This document shows, piece by piece, positions 31,142 to 41,106 of a stretch of 60,000 nucleotides of DNA. The DNA is from Paulinella micropora (Eukaryota > Cercozoa > Imbricatea > Euglyphida > Paulinellidae). Both the position numbers and the translations under genes were made by a program. Every line of letters starts with the position of its first letter. Within the stretch, counting starts at the first letter, position 1. Under the pieces are notes generated by a model. That model searched no databases. It saw only the letters and a program-made list of their open reading frames with translations, and was not told the origin of the DNA. The stretch spans positions 1-60,000 of the forward strand of contig WBZZ01002035.1 of NCBI GenBank assembly GCA_019918135.1. Reading direction: 5' to 3'.

Positions 31142-31156
31142 TTAAAATATAGAGCG

Positions 31157-31975
31157 ATGGAAAAAATTAACGATATACGAGTTAGACCAGTCAAGCAAAA
31201 CGGAGATGGCGACAAGTTGGCAAAAGGATATAAGTTATTTGATGAACCGTATGCCAATATTTTTCTTCTCGCTCGCAAGAAGAGTGGCAAGACGACCGCA
31301 CTGTTTGAAATCCTGAAACGAACCACCGACAAAAAGACCCGCATCGTTATTATAGCCAGCACAATACACAAGGACCACATTTACAAAGAAATGGTTAAGC
31401 ACTTCAAGAAGAAGGGAAACCCGATGGCGATATACACATATTTGAAAACGGACGGATATAGTGTTATTGATTACGAGTTAGACAAGCTAAATAAGCCAGA
31501 TGAGGAGCAAGAAGAGGGCGACATCATTCAAGACGAGAAAGAAGAACCGAAGCCGAAGTTTATTTATTTTGGTAAAGAGGAAAAGAAAAAAAAAGAAGCA
31601 CCCGCGGAGAGACCGTCTAAGTATCAAACTCCCGAAGTTGTGCTAGTTTTGGACCACTTGGGGTCTAGTTTAAGGGATAAATCAGTAAGCGATTTGTTGA
31701 AGCGGAACAGGCATTTCAAGTCAAAGGTGATTATAAGCTCACAATATCTACAAGACCTAAAACCTGAGGCGATTAAACAGCTAGACTACCTTCTTATTTT
31801 TCCAGGTCAGAGTGTGGATAAGATAGAACTCGTGTATAAACATCTGGACCTCGGCTACGACCTTGACTACTTCATTGAAAAATACCACGAGGCTACCAAA
31901 GAACGATTTAACTTTTTGTATGTTGATGCGGTATCGGACGAGCTGAGGCAGAATTTCAACTATCGCTTGCGATAG
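31157..31975 (+). CDS. DNA-packaging ATPase (A32/FtsK type)
   Basis: 272 residues, intact. Walker A ARKKSGKTTALFEIL near residue 40 and Walker B VVLVLDHLGSSL near residue 170, followed by VIISSQYLQDLKPEAIKQ, the sensor-like Q motif typical of viral packaging ATPases. An acidic/basic insert (EEQEEGDIIQDEKEEPKPK) lies between. It translocates the genome into the capsid at the expense of ATP. It is a hallmark gene of Polintons, Polinton-like viruses and virophages, here 15 bp after the preceding gene with TATAGAGCG before the ATG. Confidence 0.88.
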   Translation: MEKINDIRVRPVKQNGDGDKLAKGYKLFDEPYANIFLLARKKSGKTTALFEILKRTTDKKTRIVIIASTIHKDHIYKEMVKHFKKKGNPMAIYTYLKTDGYSVIDYELDKLNKPDEEQEEGDIIQDEKEEPKPKFIYFGKEEKKKKEAPAERPSKYQTPEVVLVLDHLGSSLRDKSVSDLLKRNRHFKSKVIISSQYLQDLKPEAIKQLDYLLIFPGQSVDKIELVYKHLDLGYDLDYFIEKYHEATKERFNFLYVDAVSDELRQNFNYRLR

Positions 31976-32035
31976 TCTATAATTTTAACAAGCGATTTTT
32001 GTAATTTTATTTAATTATTTTTTTCATATATTATA

Positions 32036-32356
32036 ATGGTCGTAAAAACAACAAGGGTTGAAGTCATTCCAACAGTCAGAAAAATAACAAGAAACTCAAA
32101 CACAATGGCGGGCGGAAAAAAGAAAAGCGGTCGCAAGAAACAAAAGGGATGTGGTCAAAAAGGGGGGAAAATTAATTGGGAGCGGGTCGGCAATACATTT
32201 AGGAATATTAATAACTATTTGAAAAAAGACAAAACAATCTCTCGCTTAGCTGGTGCTTTGGATAGAGTTGGTGTTCCTTATGCCCACAAATTTCAAAAGG
32301 TTGCGAGCGATATGGGATACGGCAAGCAACGAGGCCGTGGGGCACTTAAATTTTAG
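32036..32356 (+). CDS. Small basic virion/core protein candidate
   Basis: 106 residues from MVVKTTRVEV; an internal start MAGGKKKSGRKK (32,105) is also credible. Very basic segment (KKKSGRKKQKGCGQKGGK), then NTFRNINNYLKKDKTISRLAGALDRVGVPY and a basic Gly-rich end. Composition and placement after the ATPase fit a DNA-binding or capsid-associated protein analogous to small adenoviral core proteins; that comparison is inference. Confidence 0.55.
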   Translation: MVVKTTRVEVIPTVRKITRNSNTMAGGKKKSGRKKQKGCGQKGGKINWERVGNTFRNINNYLKKDKTISRLAGALDRVGVPYAHKFQKVASDMGYGKQRGRGALKF

Positions 32357-32422
32357 TAGGGACAAGCTCAAATATTAAACTAAACTTTCTATTATTTTTT
32401 TTACTAACAATATATACAAAGA

Positions 32423-33052
32423 CCGCCGAGGATATACAGAACGAAAGATGGTCGGCCATATATCAAAGTAAAAGGAAAACGAGCATATCTAAACTTTGGA
32501 AAGAAAACATATGACTTATCAACACTTCAAATCGTTAAGCTGTTTATGAAATACTTGAACAAACCAAAAGCAAAGAAACCTTGGCCGACACATAAAGACA
32601 AGAAAAAAGTTCAAAGCTTGTCGGAGATTGAACAGAACACAAGGATGGCAATTCAAGACCACCTAGACAAACTTAAAAAAGAAAAGTATGACCTCATCGA
32701 GGCGATTGATAAAAAGGAAAAGTCAGCACGGGATGAAATGGAAGAGGATAAGAAAAGGCAGGAAAGAAAAGACCTCGCCGATGCTAAGGAAAGACAGGAA
32801 GAAATAGATACGGAAATGAAAAAGGAACAACGACTTATCCAGGAACTAAATGCTGAACGACGACATAGACAGGGTTTATTAATGGCACCAATCGCCCCGC
32901 CTATGATAAAACCACCACCACCACCTCCGCCAGGACGACCACCAAAAAGACGGAGAGGAGTTGTTGTAAAGGATGCGGAAGAAGAGGAGAAACACAAGCA
33001 AACTAAAAAGGAAAAATTAATTGATAATATGTTCGCTGAGCCAATAAAATAG
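32423..33052 (+). CDS. Coiled-coil / poly-Pro protein, start codon uncertain
   Basis: The first ATG is at 32,546, but coding-like sequence begins earlier. It includes RIYRTKDGRPYIKVKGKRAY and KTYDLSTLQIVKLF, a short module seen at the N-terminus of several viral proteins of this group. No in-frame ATG precedes it after the TAA upstream, so the start may be mutated. The remainder is a long charged helix (about residues 65-155), a PPPPPPPGRPPKRRR segment and a basic tail. Function unknown; possibly structural. Confidence 0.55.
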   Translation, partial: PPRIYRTKDGRPYIKVKGKRAYLNFGKKTYDLSTLQIVKLFMKYLNKPKAKKPWPTHKDKKKVQSLSEIEQNTRMAIQDHLDKLKKEKYDLIEAIDKKEKSARDEMEEDKKRQERKDLADAKERQEEIDTEMKKEQRLIQELNAERRHRQGLLMAPIAPPMIKPPPPPPPGRPPKRRRGVVVKDAEEEEKHKQTKKEKLIDNMFAEPIK

Positions 33053-33169
33053 AAACGGAATAAAGTAGGAAAATCTAATAATGAAATGATGGTCAAAAAG
33101 CTACGATTTATTGGCCACACTATCCCCGATATTAAACCACCAAAATGAGGAAGGATAAATTACTCTGAA

Positions 33170-33955
33170 ATGTTGAAAAGATGGCTATACACAAGTCCTA
33201 TTATAAACGAGGGAATGATGTCGCCCGACCAGGCTTGGGCATCGTTTGATTTATGGGCAGAAAGTGCGGTTGATAAAAGAAGAGAAGAAAAAGACAGAGA
33301 AGCCAAAGTAGAAAATCCAGTAGTAGAAGAAGATACAGCAGAACAAAAAAATACAGCGGAAGAAAAGAAAGTAGAACAACCCGTCGTTCAAGAGCCTGAG
33401 GAAAGTGGTAATGATGAAGATTTGGTGAGTGAAACGGAGGACCCTGGCGAACAGTCTGGAATTGGCAAAGGATTAAGGACTGATGAAATAGATAACATTA
33501 TGAAAAAACATAATTGGTATTTGGGCACGATAGCCAGCGACCAAATCAACCAGTTAATGCCAGAAAAAAGAAAGAAGTATGGTTTTATTATGAACACACA
33601 AAAAAGTTCGCAACCAGGACAACATTGGATGGCTGTCTGGGTAAGCATAAACTGCGAAAGAAGTGTTGAAATCTACGACCCGGTAGCCGAATATCAACCG
33701 ACTGAACTTTTCCAACACCAGATGAAACAGCTGTTAGATAAAAGCCGACCTGATAGTTATTTATTAATGAAGGTTAATCAAGTAAAACAACAGAGTGATA
33801 CCTCAGATACCTGCGGGTGGCATAGTATGCGGTTTCTTTTAGAGCGAGCGAAAGGAACCCGTTTTAAATTTGCCAGCGGATGGACTGACTTAAAAGAGAA
33901 GGAAGCGGAGAAGTTGAAAGCACAGAACGGATACGGTTTTGATACTTTTATCTAA
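33170..33955 (+). CDS. Adenain-like cysteine protease
   Basis: 261 residues; residues 1-115 are a variable acidic extension. The protease domain begins near LRTDEIDNIMKK. Its motifs are HWMAVWV (catalytic His), EIYDPVAEYQPTELF (Asp), VKQQSDTSDTCGWHSMRF (Gln...Cys nucleophile in CGWH) and FLLERAKGTRFKF. This is the C5/Ulp1-like fold used by adenoviruses, Polintons and virophages to process capsid proteins. All catalytic residues are present and the frame is intact. Confidence 0.88.
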   Translation: MLKRWLYTSPIINEGMMSPDQAWASFDLWAESAVDKRREEKDREAKVENPVVEEDTAEQKNTAEEKKVEQPVVQEPEESGNDEDLVSETEDPGEQSGIGKGLRTDEIDNIMKKHNWYLGTIASDQINQLMPEKRKKYGFIMNTQKSSQPGQHWMAVWVSINCERSVEIYDPVAEYQPTELFQHQMKQLLDKSRPDSYLLMKVNQVKQQSDTSDTCGWHSMRFLLERAKGTRFKFASGWTDLKEKEAEKLKAQNGYGFDTFI

Positions 33956-34035
33956 GCAGGGGCAAGCCCCCGCCCCCCCCATCCGTTGTGGCAGGTAATT
34001 AAACAAAAAATATATTTTCTAATATATACAGTATA

Positions 34036-34054
34036 GTTTTTTTGAGATTGTAAG
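34036..34054 (+). promoter_or_regulatory. Shared upstream motif before the minor capsid gene
   Basis: GTTTTTTTGAGATTGTAAG lies 7 bp before ATG 34,062. Nearly the same 18 bp (GTTTTTTGAGATTGTAAG) occurs at 34,992-35,009 before the major capsid gene. A common late-type promoter or leader element is likely. Confidence 0.55.
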
Positions 34055-34061
34055 ACTTACT

Positions 34062-34874
34062 ATGGATTACCGAGGAGGGCGAAGTAGTGGTATCTATTAC
34101 ATAAACAGTAAAAATAGGATAAACGGCACAGACAGCGATTTCACTCACTCCATTGATATGAAAGGTTTAGATAACCCAACACATTGTAAAATACTTCATA
34201 TCTATGTGCCTAAATCGTATTACTCTGTGGCAAGTCCTTACAACACTTTTACTCTGAGTGAAGATGGATTTGAGGCTCTCATTACGATACCAGAAGGCAA
34301 CTACACAATGAATAACTTAAAAAGTAAACTGGCCGAGGTGCTAACCGCAGACAGCCCCAACGACTACACATATACAATAACAAGCAACAATACCAACACC
34401 GACCCAGAAGACGGCAAGCTATTATTTACAGTAGCGGGCAACCTAGGAATTCAACCGCGGTTTATATTTGACACCGAAACTCGTATTCACGAAGTAATGG
34501 GTTTTGACCGCGACTCAACATATTTCTTTGCTAATAATACCATTAGGTCGCCGAATGTCATAATCTTGACTGGCGAAAAAACATTGTATCTACAATCGGA
34601 TTTAGTGGGCGAAGGCGATAATCACGTATTACAGGAGATAAATACAGCTAACGAAATCCCATTTGGCTCTGTTATCTACGACGGCTCGGGCAGTGAATAC
34701 GGCAAACGACTATCTACAAACTCAAGCAATGTTTATCGGTTTTACTTGACTGACGAAAACGACCAACCAATTAACCTAAACGGTTTGGGTATTGTAATGA
34801 CTTTGTTGATTTACCGTGAAACGAATTATTTTAATTTATTTACTTCATTTTTTAATTTGTTAAAATCTCGGTAG
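34062..34874 (+). CDS. Minor capsid (penton-like) protein
   Basis: 270 residues, intact. SGIYYINSKNRINGTDSDFT, then ILHIYVPKSYYSVASPYNTF, LITIPEGNYTMNNLKSKLAE, FIFDTETRIHEVMGFDRDS, SPNVIILTGEKTLYLQSDLV, LQEINTANEIPFGSVIYDG and RFYLTDENDQPINLNG. This motif order matches the single-jelly-roll penton/minor capsid proteins of Polinton-like viruses. It would occupy the fivefold vertices. It precedes the MCP, the usual order. Confidence 0.82.
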   Translation: MDYRGGRSSGIYYINSKNRINGTDSDFTHSIDMKGLDNPTHCKILHIYVPKSYYSVASPYNTFTLSEDGFEALITIPEGNYTMNNLKSKLAEVLTADSPNDYTYTITSNNTNTDPEDGKLLFTVAGNLGIQPRFIFDTETRIHEVMGFDRDSTYFFANNTIRSPNVIILTGEKTLYLQSDLVGEGDNHVLQEINTANEIPFGSVIYDGSGSEYGKRLSTNSSNVYRFYLTDENDQPINLNGLGIVMTLLIYRETNYFNLFTSFFNLLKSR

Positions 34875-35039
34875 GGGCCTGCCCCCCCTACATATGCTCA
34901 ACGAGAAAAACCCCGCAGGAGGTTAGTAAGGTAATTTAGAATTATTTATTTATTTATTTTTATCTATAAGATATAGAACCTTTTGAAAATCGTTTTTTGA
35001 GATTGTAAGTGGTTTTTGAAAAAAAGCACTTACAAAAAA
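34875..35039 (+). promoter_or_regulatory. Minor-to-major capsid intergenic region
   Basis: Contains an AT-rich tract (TTATTTATTTATTTATTTTT) and then GTTTTTTGAGATTGTAAG at 34,992-35,009, shared with the minor capsid promoter region. The first ATG of the MCP is at 35,040; an upstream TTG in frame is unlikely to be used. Confidence 0.5.
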
Positions 35040-36253
35040 ATGTCAGTCCAATACGGTGGCGAACTCGTCCATCAGGCTAAGGAACTGCTCACGGGTAAGT
35101 ATGAGTTAAATAAGCTTACTAGCCGTGAAGGGTCAGCGAATATTACTCTCACCACCGCGGGCGGAAATGAAAGCACCTTTGAAATCCCTACTCGCCCTTT
35201 GAACCTTGCGAGGTCTGTGTTGCGATTTACTTACACCCCTGCGGCATCTGTGGGTTATAATCGTATTTTTATGGATTGTCTGTCTATGATTAGAACCATT
35301 GAATTGAGAACCCGAAGCGGTTTGTATTTGTGTAATCTCCAAAATGTCGGCAACTACACAAAGATTGTATGGAAGCCTGAAACTTGCTATCAAAAATGTA
35401 TTTTGAAGGAGGCACTAATGCGACCGCCGACCCAGTTATCAATGTTAAACTTCCTTTGGGTATGCTATTTGGCACCATTTTTGAATTGGATAAGACTATC
35501 GGCTTCAACGAAATCCTGGACTTGCGAATTGTGTGGGAAGGAACCAATCGTGCTTTCTTCTATGGAACAGATGCGAAGAGTGTGGCTGCGGGAGCCTCTG
35601 CGACTATTGTTGGAGCAACTGTTTCAAACTTGAACTTGTTCCTGTCCGTGGAAACAGACCCAAATGTCATCCTTGGTGTCCAGCAAAAGATTGCGGGTGA
35701 GGGCTTTCCATTCAAGATTGAGTATCCTATCTCGTGGAAGCAAAGTTTTTCATCTACTCAGCAAAATTTTGTTATCAAAATGAACCGCTCGCAGGGTGAA
35801 AGAATTCGTCGTATCTATACATCCGCCTTTCACAACACTGAGAGTTCAAATACCGCTTTTGATAATGATAACAGGGCGGATGCGAAAATTATTACTTATT
35901 ATACAACACTTGATGGAACTCGCCTTCAACAGTTTGATATTGACACTTCTGAGAATGAGGATTATATGATTTTGAAAGATAAGTTGAAGGGAAGTGCTAT
36001 TTTGAATTCCGATGTCTATCATTACAACTGGTTCCACGTAGATACTTGGGACAATAACCGCCCTCTATGTGATAAGGATACCGACGGCTATGAGGTGAGT
36101 GGTCTGAGCCTTGACACCGAGAGGCGATATGAATTCTCTTCAACTGTAAGTCCTAATGCGAGTGGTAATGCCATAACTAATCTCAACCATTACACTTATG
36201 CTATTCTTCAACGAAGTGTGCTTGTTAAGGGAATTGAAATTTTGATGTCTTGA
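35040..36253 (+). pseudogene. Major capsid protein candidate (double jelly-roll), frameshifted
   Basis: Starts MSVQYGGELVHQAKELL. The N part includes ANITLTTAGGNESTFEIPTR, RSVLRFTYTPAASVGYN and TIELRTRSGLYLCNLQNVGN. After about 35,380 the frame changes, possibly with loss of some sequence. It continues LPLGMLFGTIFELDKTIGFN, NFVIKMNRSQGERIRRIYTS and ILQRSVLVKGIEILMS. Position after the penton and the beta-rich pattern fit the MCP of Polinton-like viruses. About 400 residues remain across both frames. Not expected to assemble as it stands. Confidence 0.75.
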
Positions 36254-36316
36254 ACCCCACCAGTTGTAGTAATTAATTTTGATAGATTATTTATTTTTTT
36301 AATAATATACGAAGCT

Positions 36317-37278
36317 ATGACAACCCACCAGAGAAATTTGATAGCACAAGACCCTAACGGAGACTTCGTAAATGTCAAAGTCGGATATGATGGAAGTATT
36401 GAAACCAATAATATGAAAACCGCTTTCGGCGAAGCATTAACTAGTCAATTAACATCAGTTTTTCAGGAGATTTTTTCCTACACTGTTAATACACGGATAT
36501 GGACATTAACTCAAACTAATGCAAAAGTTTCATTTAATGCGAATATGGCAGAATTAAAAACACAAGCAAATAATACCGCGAGTGCCATCCTAACAAGTAA
36601 AAGAAGAATAAAATATCGGACTGGTATGGGTGTAGTAGCCCGCTTCACTGCTTTATGGACGACCGATGATACGAAAACATATTATTCGTGTGTAGGAATT
36701 GGTGAAAGTGATTTTTCAAATGGTTTCTATTTTTATAAAACTGACGTTGGAATGAATATTCTACAAGCCAAAGGAGGAGCGACTACTTATATCCCACAAA
36801 CAACCTGGGATGACCCTTGTGATGGAAGCAAAGATATGCCTGTCATTCTTTGGAATAAGGGAAATGTATTTCAAATTCAATTCCAGTATTTAGGATTTGG
36901 TGCTATTAAGTTTTCAATTGAGAACCCCACGACTGGCAAATTCCAGCAAGTCCATATGATTAAGTATGCGAATGCTAATACTGGTGTCAGTCTGCGAAAC
37001 ACAACATTACCATTTACAGCACTAATGAGGAATGATGCTTCTATCGGAATTCAAAACCTTAAAACCGCGAGTGTTGGATTATTCATAGAAGGAACTAACA
37101 CTATTAATTCAAGCATATCAAACGAAGCGGAAGGAAGTAAGGCGGCGAGCACTACGGAAAGCCCAATCCTTAGCATAAAAAATAAAACAACTTTTAATGG
37201 TGGTGCTACGAATTATGCAATCGTTTATCCATCACTCGTGAGCATATCAAACGAAGACACCAAAGTTAATATAGTGCG
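36317..37278 (+). pseudogene. Virion spike/fibre-type protein, N-terminal part
   Basis: Starts MTTHQRNLIAQDPNGDFVNV. It has KTAFGEALTSQLTSVFQEIF, RRIKYRTGMGVVARFTALWT and IGIQNLKTASVGLFIEGTN, a pattern seen in large surface proteins of Polinton-like viruses and related giant-virus proteins. After VNIVRI (about 37,278) the sequence turns abruptly GC-rich and unrelated. The C-terminal part is at about 41,335-41,610. ATATACGAAGCT precedes the ATG. Confidence 0.65.
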
Positions 37279-37279
37279 A

Positions 37280-37596
37280 ATTGCACGGCACTGGCGTCCG
37301 AGCTCAGGAAGGCGCTCAGCGGCCTCGGCGAGCTCGACTTCTGCCACACGCAGCTCCTGGCCTCCACCATGTGCCTCAAGGGCCTGCCCCTGCCCATCAG
37401 CCGCGCGGGCTACGCGCAGCTCGAGGACGACCCGTTTGAGCGCGCGCTCTTTGAGAAGAATGGCCGTATCTTCTTGTTTGAGACGACTGACAAAGAGTCC
37501 CAACGTGGTTCGATGTACTGGCGCTTTGTCTCGGGCCAGCTACCGGAAGTGGGAGATGCCTACTTTCAAATTTCACACGATCCCCGGCAGGCCTAG
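37280..37596 (+). pseudogene. 5'-truncated gene at left edge of the foreign segment
   Basis: The open frame reads in from the junction with ALASELRKALSGLGELDFCH, STMCLKGLPLPISRAGYAQL, DPFERALFEKNGRIFLFETT and SMYWRFVSGQLPEVGDAYFQ, ending at TAG 37,594-37,596. It has high GC3 and sensible composition, but no start, so only the C-terminal 105 residues are here. Not recognised. It is followed by ATTAAACGATTACCTG. Confidence 0.5.
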
Positions 37597-37779
37597 TCAT
37601 CTCGCAAAGGAACTAAACTTTGCTCGCAGTTTTTTTGTTAAATTAAACGATTACCTGCTGTTGTAGCAGCACGATTTATTTTTTTAAAAAGGATTTTGCA
37701 GCAGCAGAATATGGCGTACTCAGACGATTTCGTTAATGAAATCCACCAGATTGGCAACAGCTTAGCTCATTGAAAAAAA

Positions 37780-38370
37780 GGTCCGGACTCTGCACAAACA
37801 CCGCCCCCCCCCCCTCCTTTCGTTGCCTTGTCGCTTCAGCGTGGCCCTGGCCCTTGTCCGAGAGAAGCCACGACGACAGACAGAAAAAAGGGGTCGGGGG
37901 GGGTGCTGGTCCCAATTTCTCGCAAACCATCCGAGGTTTGCGGCAAAAGGCTGTCTTGTCGCGAAATTCACCGGATTTCGGGCAGATTCGAATTTTCTTT
38001 TGTCATTTCGGCAACACTGTTTGAGAGCAAAAAAAAAATCGGGAGACGACGGCGGGCGGGGAAATTTTACAGAAATCAGAAAACTTTTTTCCCGCCCGCC
38101 ATCGCCTCCCCAAATTTTTGGACTTACATTTTAGCAGATTGCCGAAATGTCCTTTGCTAAAAAAAATTTTCTGTCAATAGCCGCAAAATCAGTCGGAAAC
38201 CGTTTCGCGAAGTTTTGCCGAAATTCGCGGCAGAAAGAAAAGTTTCGCGAAATTCACCGAGTTCTGGGAAGATGTCAAATGCATCCGGAAGTGGGCGCGA
38301 TCCAGCGTAAAAAAAAGTGATTAAGTTTCGCTCTTTTTATTAAACGATTGTTTTGGTACTTTTAAAAAAG
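37780..38370. other. Non-coding part of the foreign segment
   Basis: Contains C- and G-runs and several TTTCGCGAAATTC / GCGAAATTCACCG words in both orientations. Overlapping short frames are not supported as genes. Confidence 0.4.
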
Positions 38371-38378
38371 ATGCAGGA

Positions 38379-39140
38379 TCAAGCAACTGATTCTCGCGCG
38401 GTTTTCAATATGTCTAAATTAGGGTGGTCCAGGTTCTGAACATTTTGCCGCAGGATGTTTTTGAGCCGGACCCCGATGGCCTCACCGCACTTTTCGAGGT
38501 AGAGCGACGAGCCTTGTGTTCGGCAGTGCCAGTTCACTGAAATGTCTGGCGAACTGACTTTAAACAAATGAACTTGGCAAGGGCCGCTGACATAGAACTC
38601 TGTCTTTAGCGGTGTTGTTGTGCGTTCCAGTTTGAGGCGCGTGCAATGGGGCGCGCGCAGAACCAGCGGGAGGCCGGCAGCTTCAATGATGCTGATGTCT
38701 GACAGTCGCAGTTCGAACACGCCCGTCAGGTTTTCGATAAGGGCACGCGGCAGGCTTATTTTTTGGATAGTGACCTTGCGCAGGTTCTGGATCAGTCGCG
38801 GCAGCGTGCAGAGCTGTGTCAGCCAGGCTTCAATCTTTCGTGCTGTCTGGCCGTCGCGGCCGAAGAGGTACAGAGATGACGGCAACCACGAATCGTACTG
38901 ACATTTGTGTACCAGCTTTGTGAGTGTCTTGATGTCTACTGAGAAGGCGCGCTCGCCCTGCACACAATTTTCCCAGGCAGTGTGCAGGGCTTTCTTGTTT
39001 TCGAGCTGTTCAAGGAAGCGACGTTCGGCTGCGGGTGGGTAGATTTTTTGTACTACTTGTTTTTGGTCATTTTCTCCGTCGAGACCTTCTGTCACATAAT
39101 TCCAGAGTTCAGGTGTCAGACATTGGTACAAGCCGGACAT
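38379..39140 (-). CDS. Possible F-box/LRR-like protein, unknown
   Basis: 253 residues, intact. LTPELWNYVTEGLDGEND near the start is weakly F-box-like. A region with leucine-rich periodicity follows (LPRLIQNLRKVTIQKISLPR, LTGVFELRLSDISIIEAAGL). The end is IRLKN-type helical sequence. TTTTAAAAAAG and ATTAAACGATT follow its 3' end. I cannot assign a family with confidence. Confidence 0.5.
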   Translation of the reverse strand: MSGLYQCLTPELWNYVTEGLDGENDQKQVVQKIYPPAAERRFLEQLENKKALHTAWENCVQGERAFSVDIKTLTKLVHKCQYDSWLPSSLYLFGRDGQTARKIEAWLTQLCTLPRLIQNLRKVTIQKISLPRALIENLTGVFELRLSDISIIEAAGLPLVLRAPHCTRLKLERTTTPLKTEFYVSGPCQVHLFKVSSPDISVNWHCRTQGSSLYLEKCGEAIGVRLKNILRQNVQNLDHPNLDILKTARESVA

Positions 39141-39265
39141 TGAGCCTGCGAGGTTTCTTGTTTGTTGGCACTGGCTGTTTCAAGGTTTTATTTGTACTCT
39201 TTTTTTATAAAAAGAAAATGTGCATTGGTACACACACAAAAAGAAAATTTCTAAAAAAATATTGT

Positions 39266-40093
39266 TTAGCGCAAGGAGTACGGGTCTGGCAGGCGTTTTC
39301 TAGGGGAACGCCCACCCGTGGGCGTGCGGCTGGTCCGTCTCAGCGTGCTGACCGAGCCCCAACTGTCATGCACAAACAGTTGCATTTTCTCCCGCCGCCG
39401 GCGCGCCAGGTCCCACCCGGTCGCGGGCAACAAGTCGAGCAGTACTTTGGACGCGCTGGTCCTCTCCTTGGCAGCGCTCAGCAGGGTGTCGTAGCAGGGC
39501 CGGAGCTGCGCGAGCTTGTCCTGCAGCAACTGCTCCACGTCGCCGGCCCCGCCGCAGCTAAGCGGCACGGGCTCTTTGGCGTCCGGGGGTACGTCCAGGA
39601 GAAACTCGAAGGAGAACGAAACGGTGGTCTCCCCGTGCTCGCCGCCGGGTACGGTCGTGCGCAGCGAAAATTTGGACCGGCCCCGCTGGTTAGGCTTGCC
39701 CAGCGACCCCTTCAGCTCCGTGCAGGCTGTGGGCTTGTTGATGAACAGGGCTTCGAACCAGGACGCCTGCGGGCGGCGGGCTAACGACAGGAGCCAAGAA
39801 GCTGTGCGGACTGCTTCGGGGATCTGCGACAGTTGGCACTGGTCCAGCGCATGGTCGGGGACGCTTTGTGCCGCGTCGTCCTCGTCATGGGAGCCGTCCC
39901 CTGAGTCGCTATGGTCGCTCTCTTCCTCGGCCCGCTGGTAACGCACATGAATATGGACACGGCAGCCCGTGGCCACGAGTGCGGTGCCGGTCAGCCCGAA
40001 CACACGGATGCTCTGCAAGGCACCGTACGTCAGCACCGGCCTGACGACAGTTTGAGCAGGAACAGGAAGCGCCGCGCTTGGTTCGGTGGCCAT
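39266..40093 (-). CDS. Unknown protein with acidic loop and basic tail
   Basis: Best start MATEPSAALPVPAQ (40,093). The frame also runs upstream to 40,138. Segments: VLTYGALQSIRVFGLTGTAL, VHIHVRYQRAEEESDHSDSG with an acidic loop, RTASWLLSLARRPQASWFEA, SFSFEFLLDVPPDAKEPVPL, LLQDKLAQLRPCYDTLLSAA (helical), and a basic C-terminus with RRRREKMQ and SPRKRL. The layout suggests a beta head, helix and basic nuclear-type tail. GC-rich, unlike viral neighbours outside the segment. Confidence 0.5.
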   Translation of the reverse strand: MATEPSAALPVPAQTVVRPVLTYGALQSIRVFGLTGTALVATGCRVHIHVRYQRAEEESDHSDSGDGSHDEDDAAQSVPDHALDQCQLSQIPEAVRTASWLLSLARRPQASWFEALFINKPTACTELKGSLGKPNQRGRSKFSLRTTVPGGEHGETTVSFSFEFLLDVPPDAKEPVPLSCGGAGDVEQLLQDKLAQLRPCYDTLLSAAKERTSASKVLLDLLPATGWDLARRRREKMQLFVHDSWGSVSTLRRTSRTPTGGRSPRKRLPDPYSLR

Positions 40094-40149
40094 GTTCTGT
40101 CTGTCAAAAAAAAGGCAGGCGCCGAACATGTCGTGCATTTTTTCTTTTC

Positions 40150-40735
40150 TTCACGCTCGGCGGCCCCCCCCCCTCCTCCTCCACTCCACACGACGATACA
40201 CACACACCATTACATTTTCACACACAATCACACACACGAACATACTACGCACACCGTTACACGTTCACACACACACACACACACCTGACACACAAGCACA
40301 AACAAAAGACAAAATATGTACAGAAAACCCCCCCCCTCCCCTGCACATGGTAGACGGACGTACATAACAATGACAATGCGCCTGTACAGAACATAGCTGA
40401 CCATGTACACAGAAACACGACACTAGGACACGAATTATGCACAAACACACACACCCACACACACAAACAATTTGTTGCTTTGCACTTTGTTGGTGGCCCT
40501 CCCCCCTGTCACTAAACTACTCAATGTTTTTTAGGCATTGAGCTGCTCAATGGGCTCTGCCACACAGGAGGCCCCCCCCCCTTCCCATTTTTCTGCTTTT
40601 AGAGAGGAAAAGGAGAAAGGGTGGGGAGGGCTGAAACCGAAAAAAAACACACGTTTTAAAAAAAAAGCCAAACCTACCTGTTGTCAAAATAAGTAATGTT
40701 CTTTCTGTTTTAACAATCAGCTAATACATTAAAAC
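40150..40735. repeat. CA-rich low-complexity and C-runs
   Basis: (CA)n and CACA-rich sequence at about 40,195-40,300 and 40,440-40,470, with runs of C/G. Minus-strand Val/Cys frames and plus-strand Thr/His frames here are artefacts. Confidence 0.7.
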
Positions 40736-40737
40736 AC

Positions 40738-41106
40738 GTGGCAACAACTATATCTGCGCGTCTCTGGTCAGGAAATGTCCAGCCTGCAAAGCCAACCCGA
40801 CGGTCTAGCCGCAAGGCGGTGGAGTGGTACGCCAAGGAGTCCGCGCAAAATCTAAGCAGTGCTAGACCGTCGAGGGCTCCACCACCCAAGCATGTACGCA
40901 AGGTAGGCCCTGTGGCAAGACATCGGAGCCGCCAAGAAAGTGCTGTCAATGGTGCGCCTTTGCAACACGGGCGCGACATTCTCTTGAGACTGCTGGCCCT
41001 AGGCCAGCCAGACAATTTATACACCCATTTGAAGATCCGGAACTGGAGAAGTTTTCGTGTATTTAAGCCGGGCCGCCAAGCCCGGATGCCCCGGAGGCTC
41101 GTTTAG
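40738..41106 (+). CDS. Small basic protein in the foreign segment
   Basis: 122 residues, Arg/Lys/Pro-rich (AKPTRRSSRKAVEWYAKESA, ARPSRAPPPKHVRKVG), then a helical part DILLRLLALGQPDNLYTHLK. It could be a small nucleic-acid-binding protein, or a chance frame in GC-rich DNA. Confidence 0.35.
   Translation: MATTISARLWSGNVQPAKPTRRSSRKAVEWYAKESAQNLSSARPSRAPPPKHVRKVGPVARHRSRQESAVNGAPLQHGRDILLRLLALGQPDNLYTHLKIRNWRSFRVFKPGRQARMPRRLV

Noticed and set aside
36317..37666. One continuous 449-residue fibre protein
   Set aside because: After about 37,278 the frame enters unrelated GC-rich DNA where another frame is clearly the coding one.
40150..40470. His/Thr- and Val/Cys-rich frames
   Set aside because: They translate CA/GT-rich low-complexity DNA.
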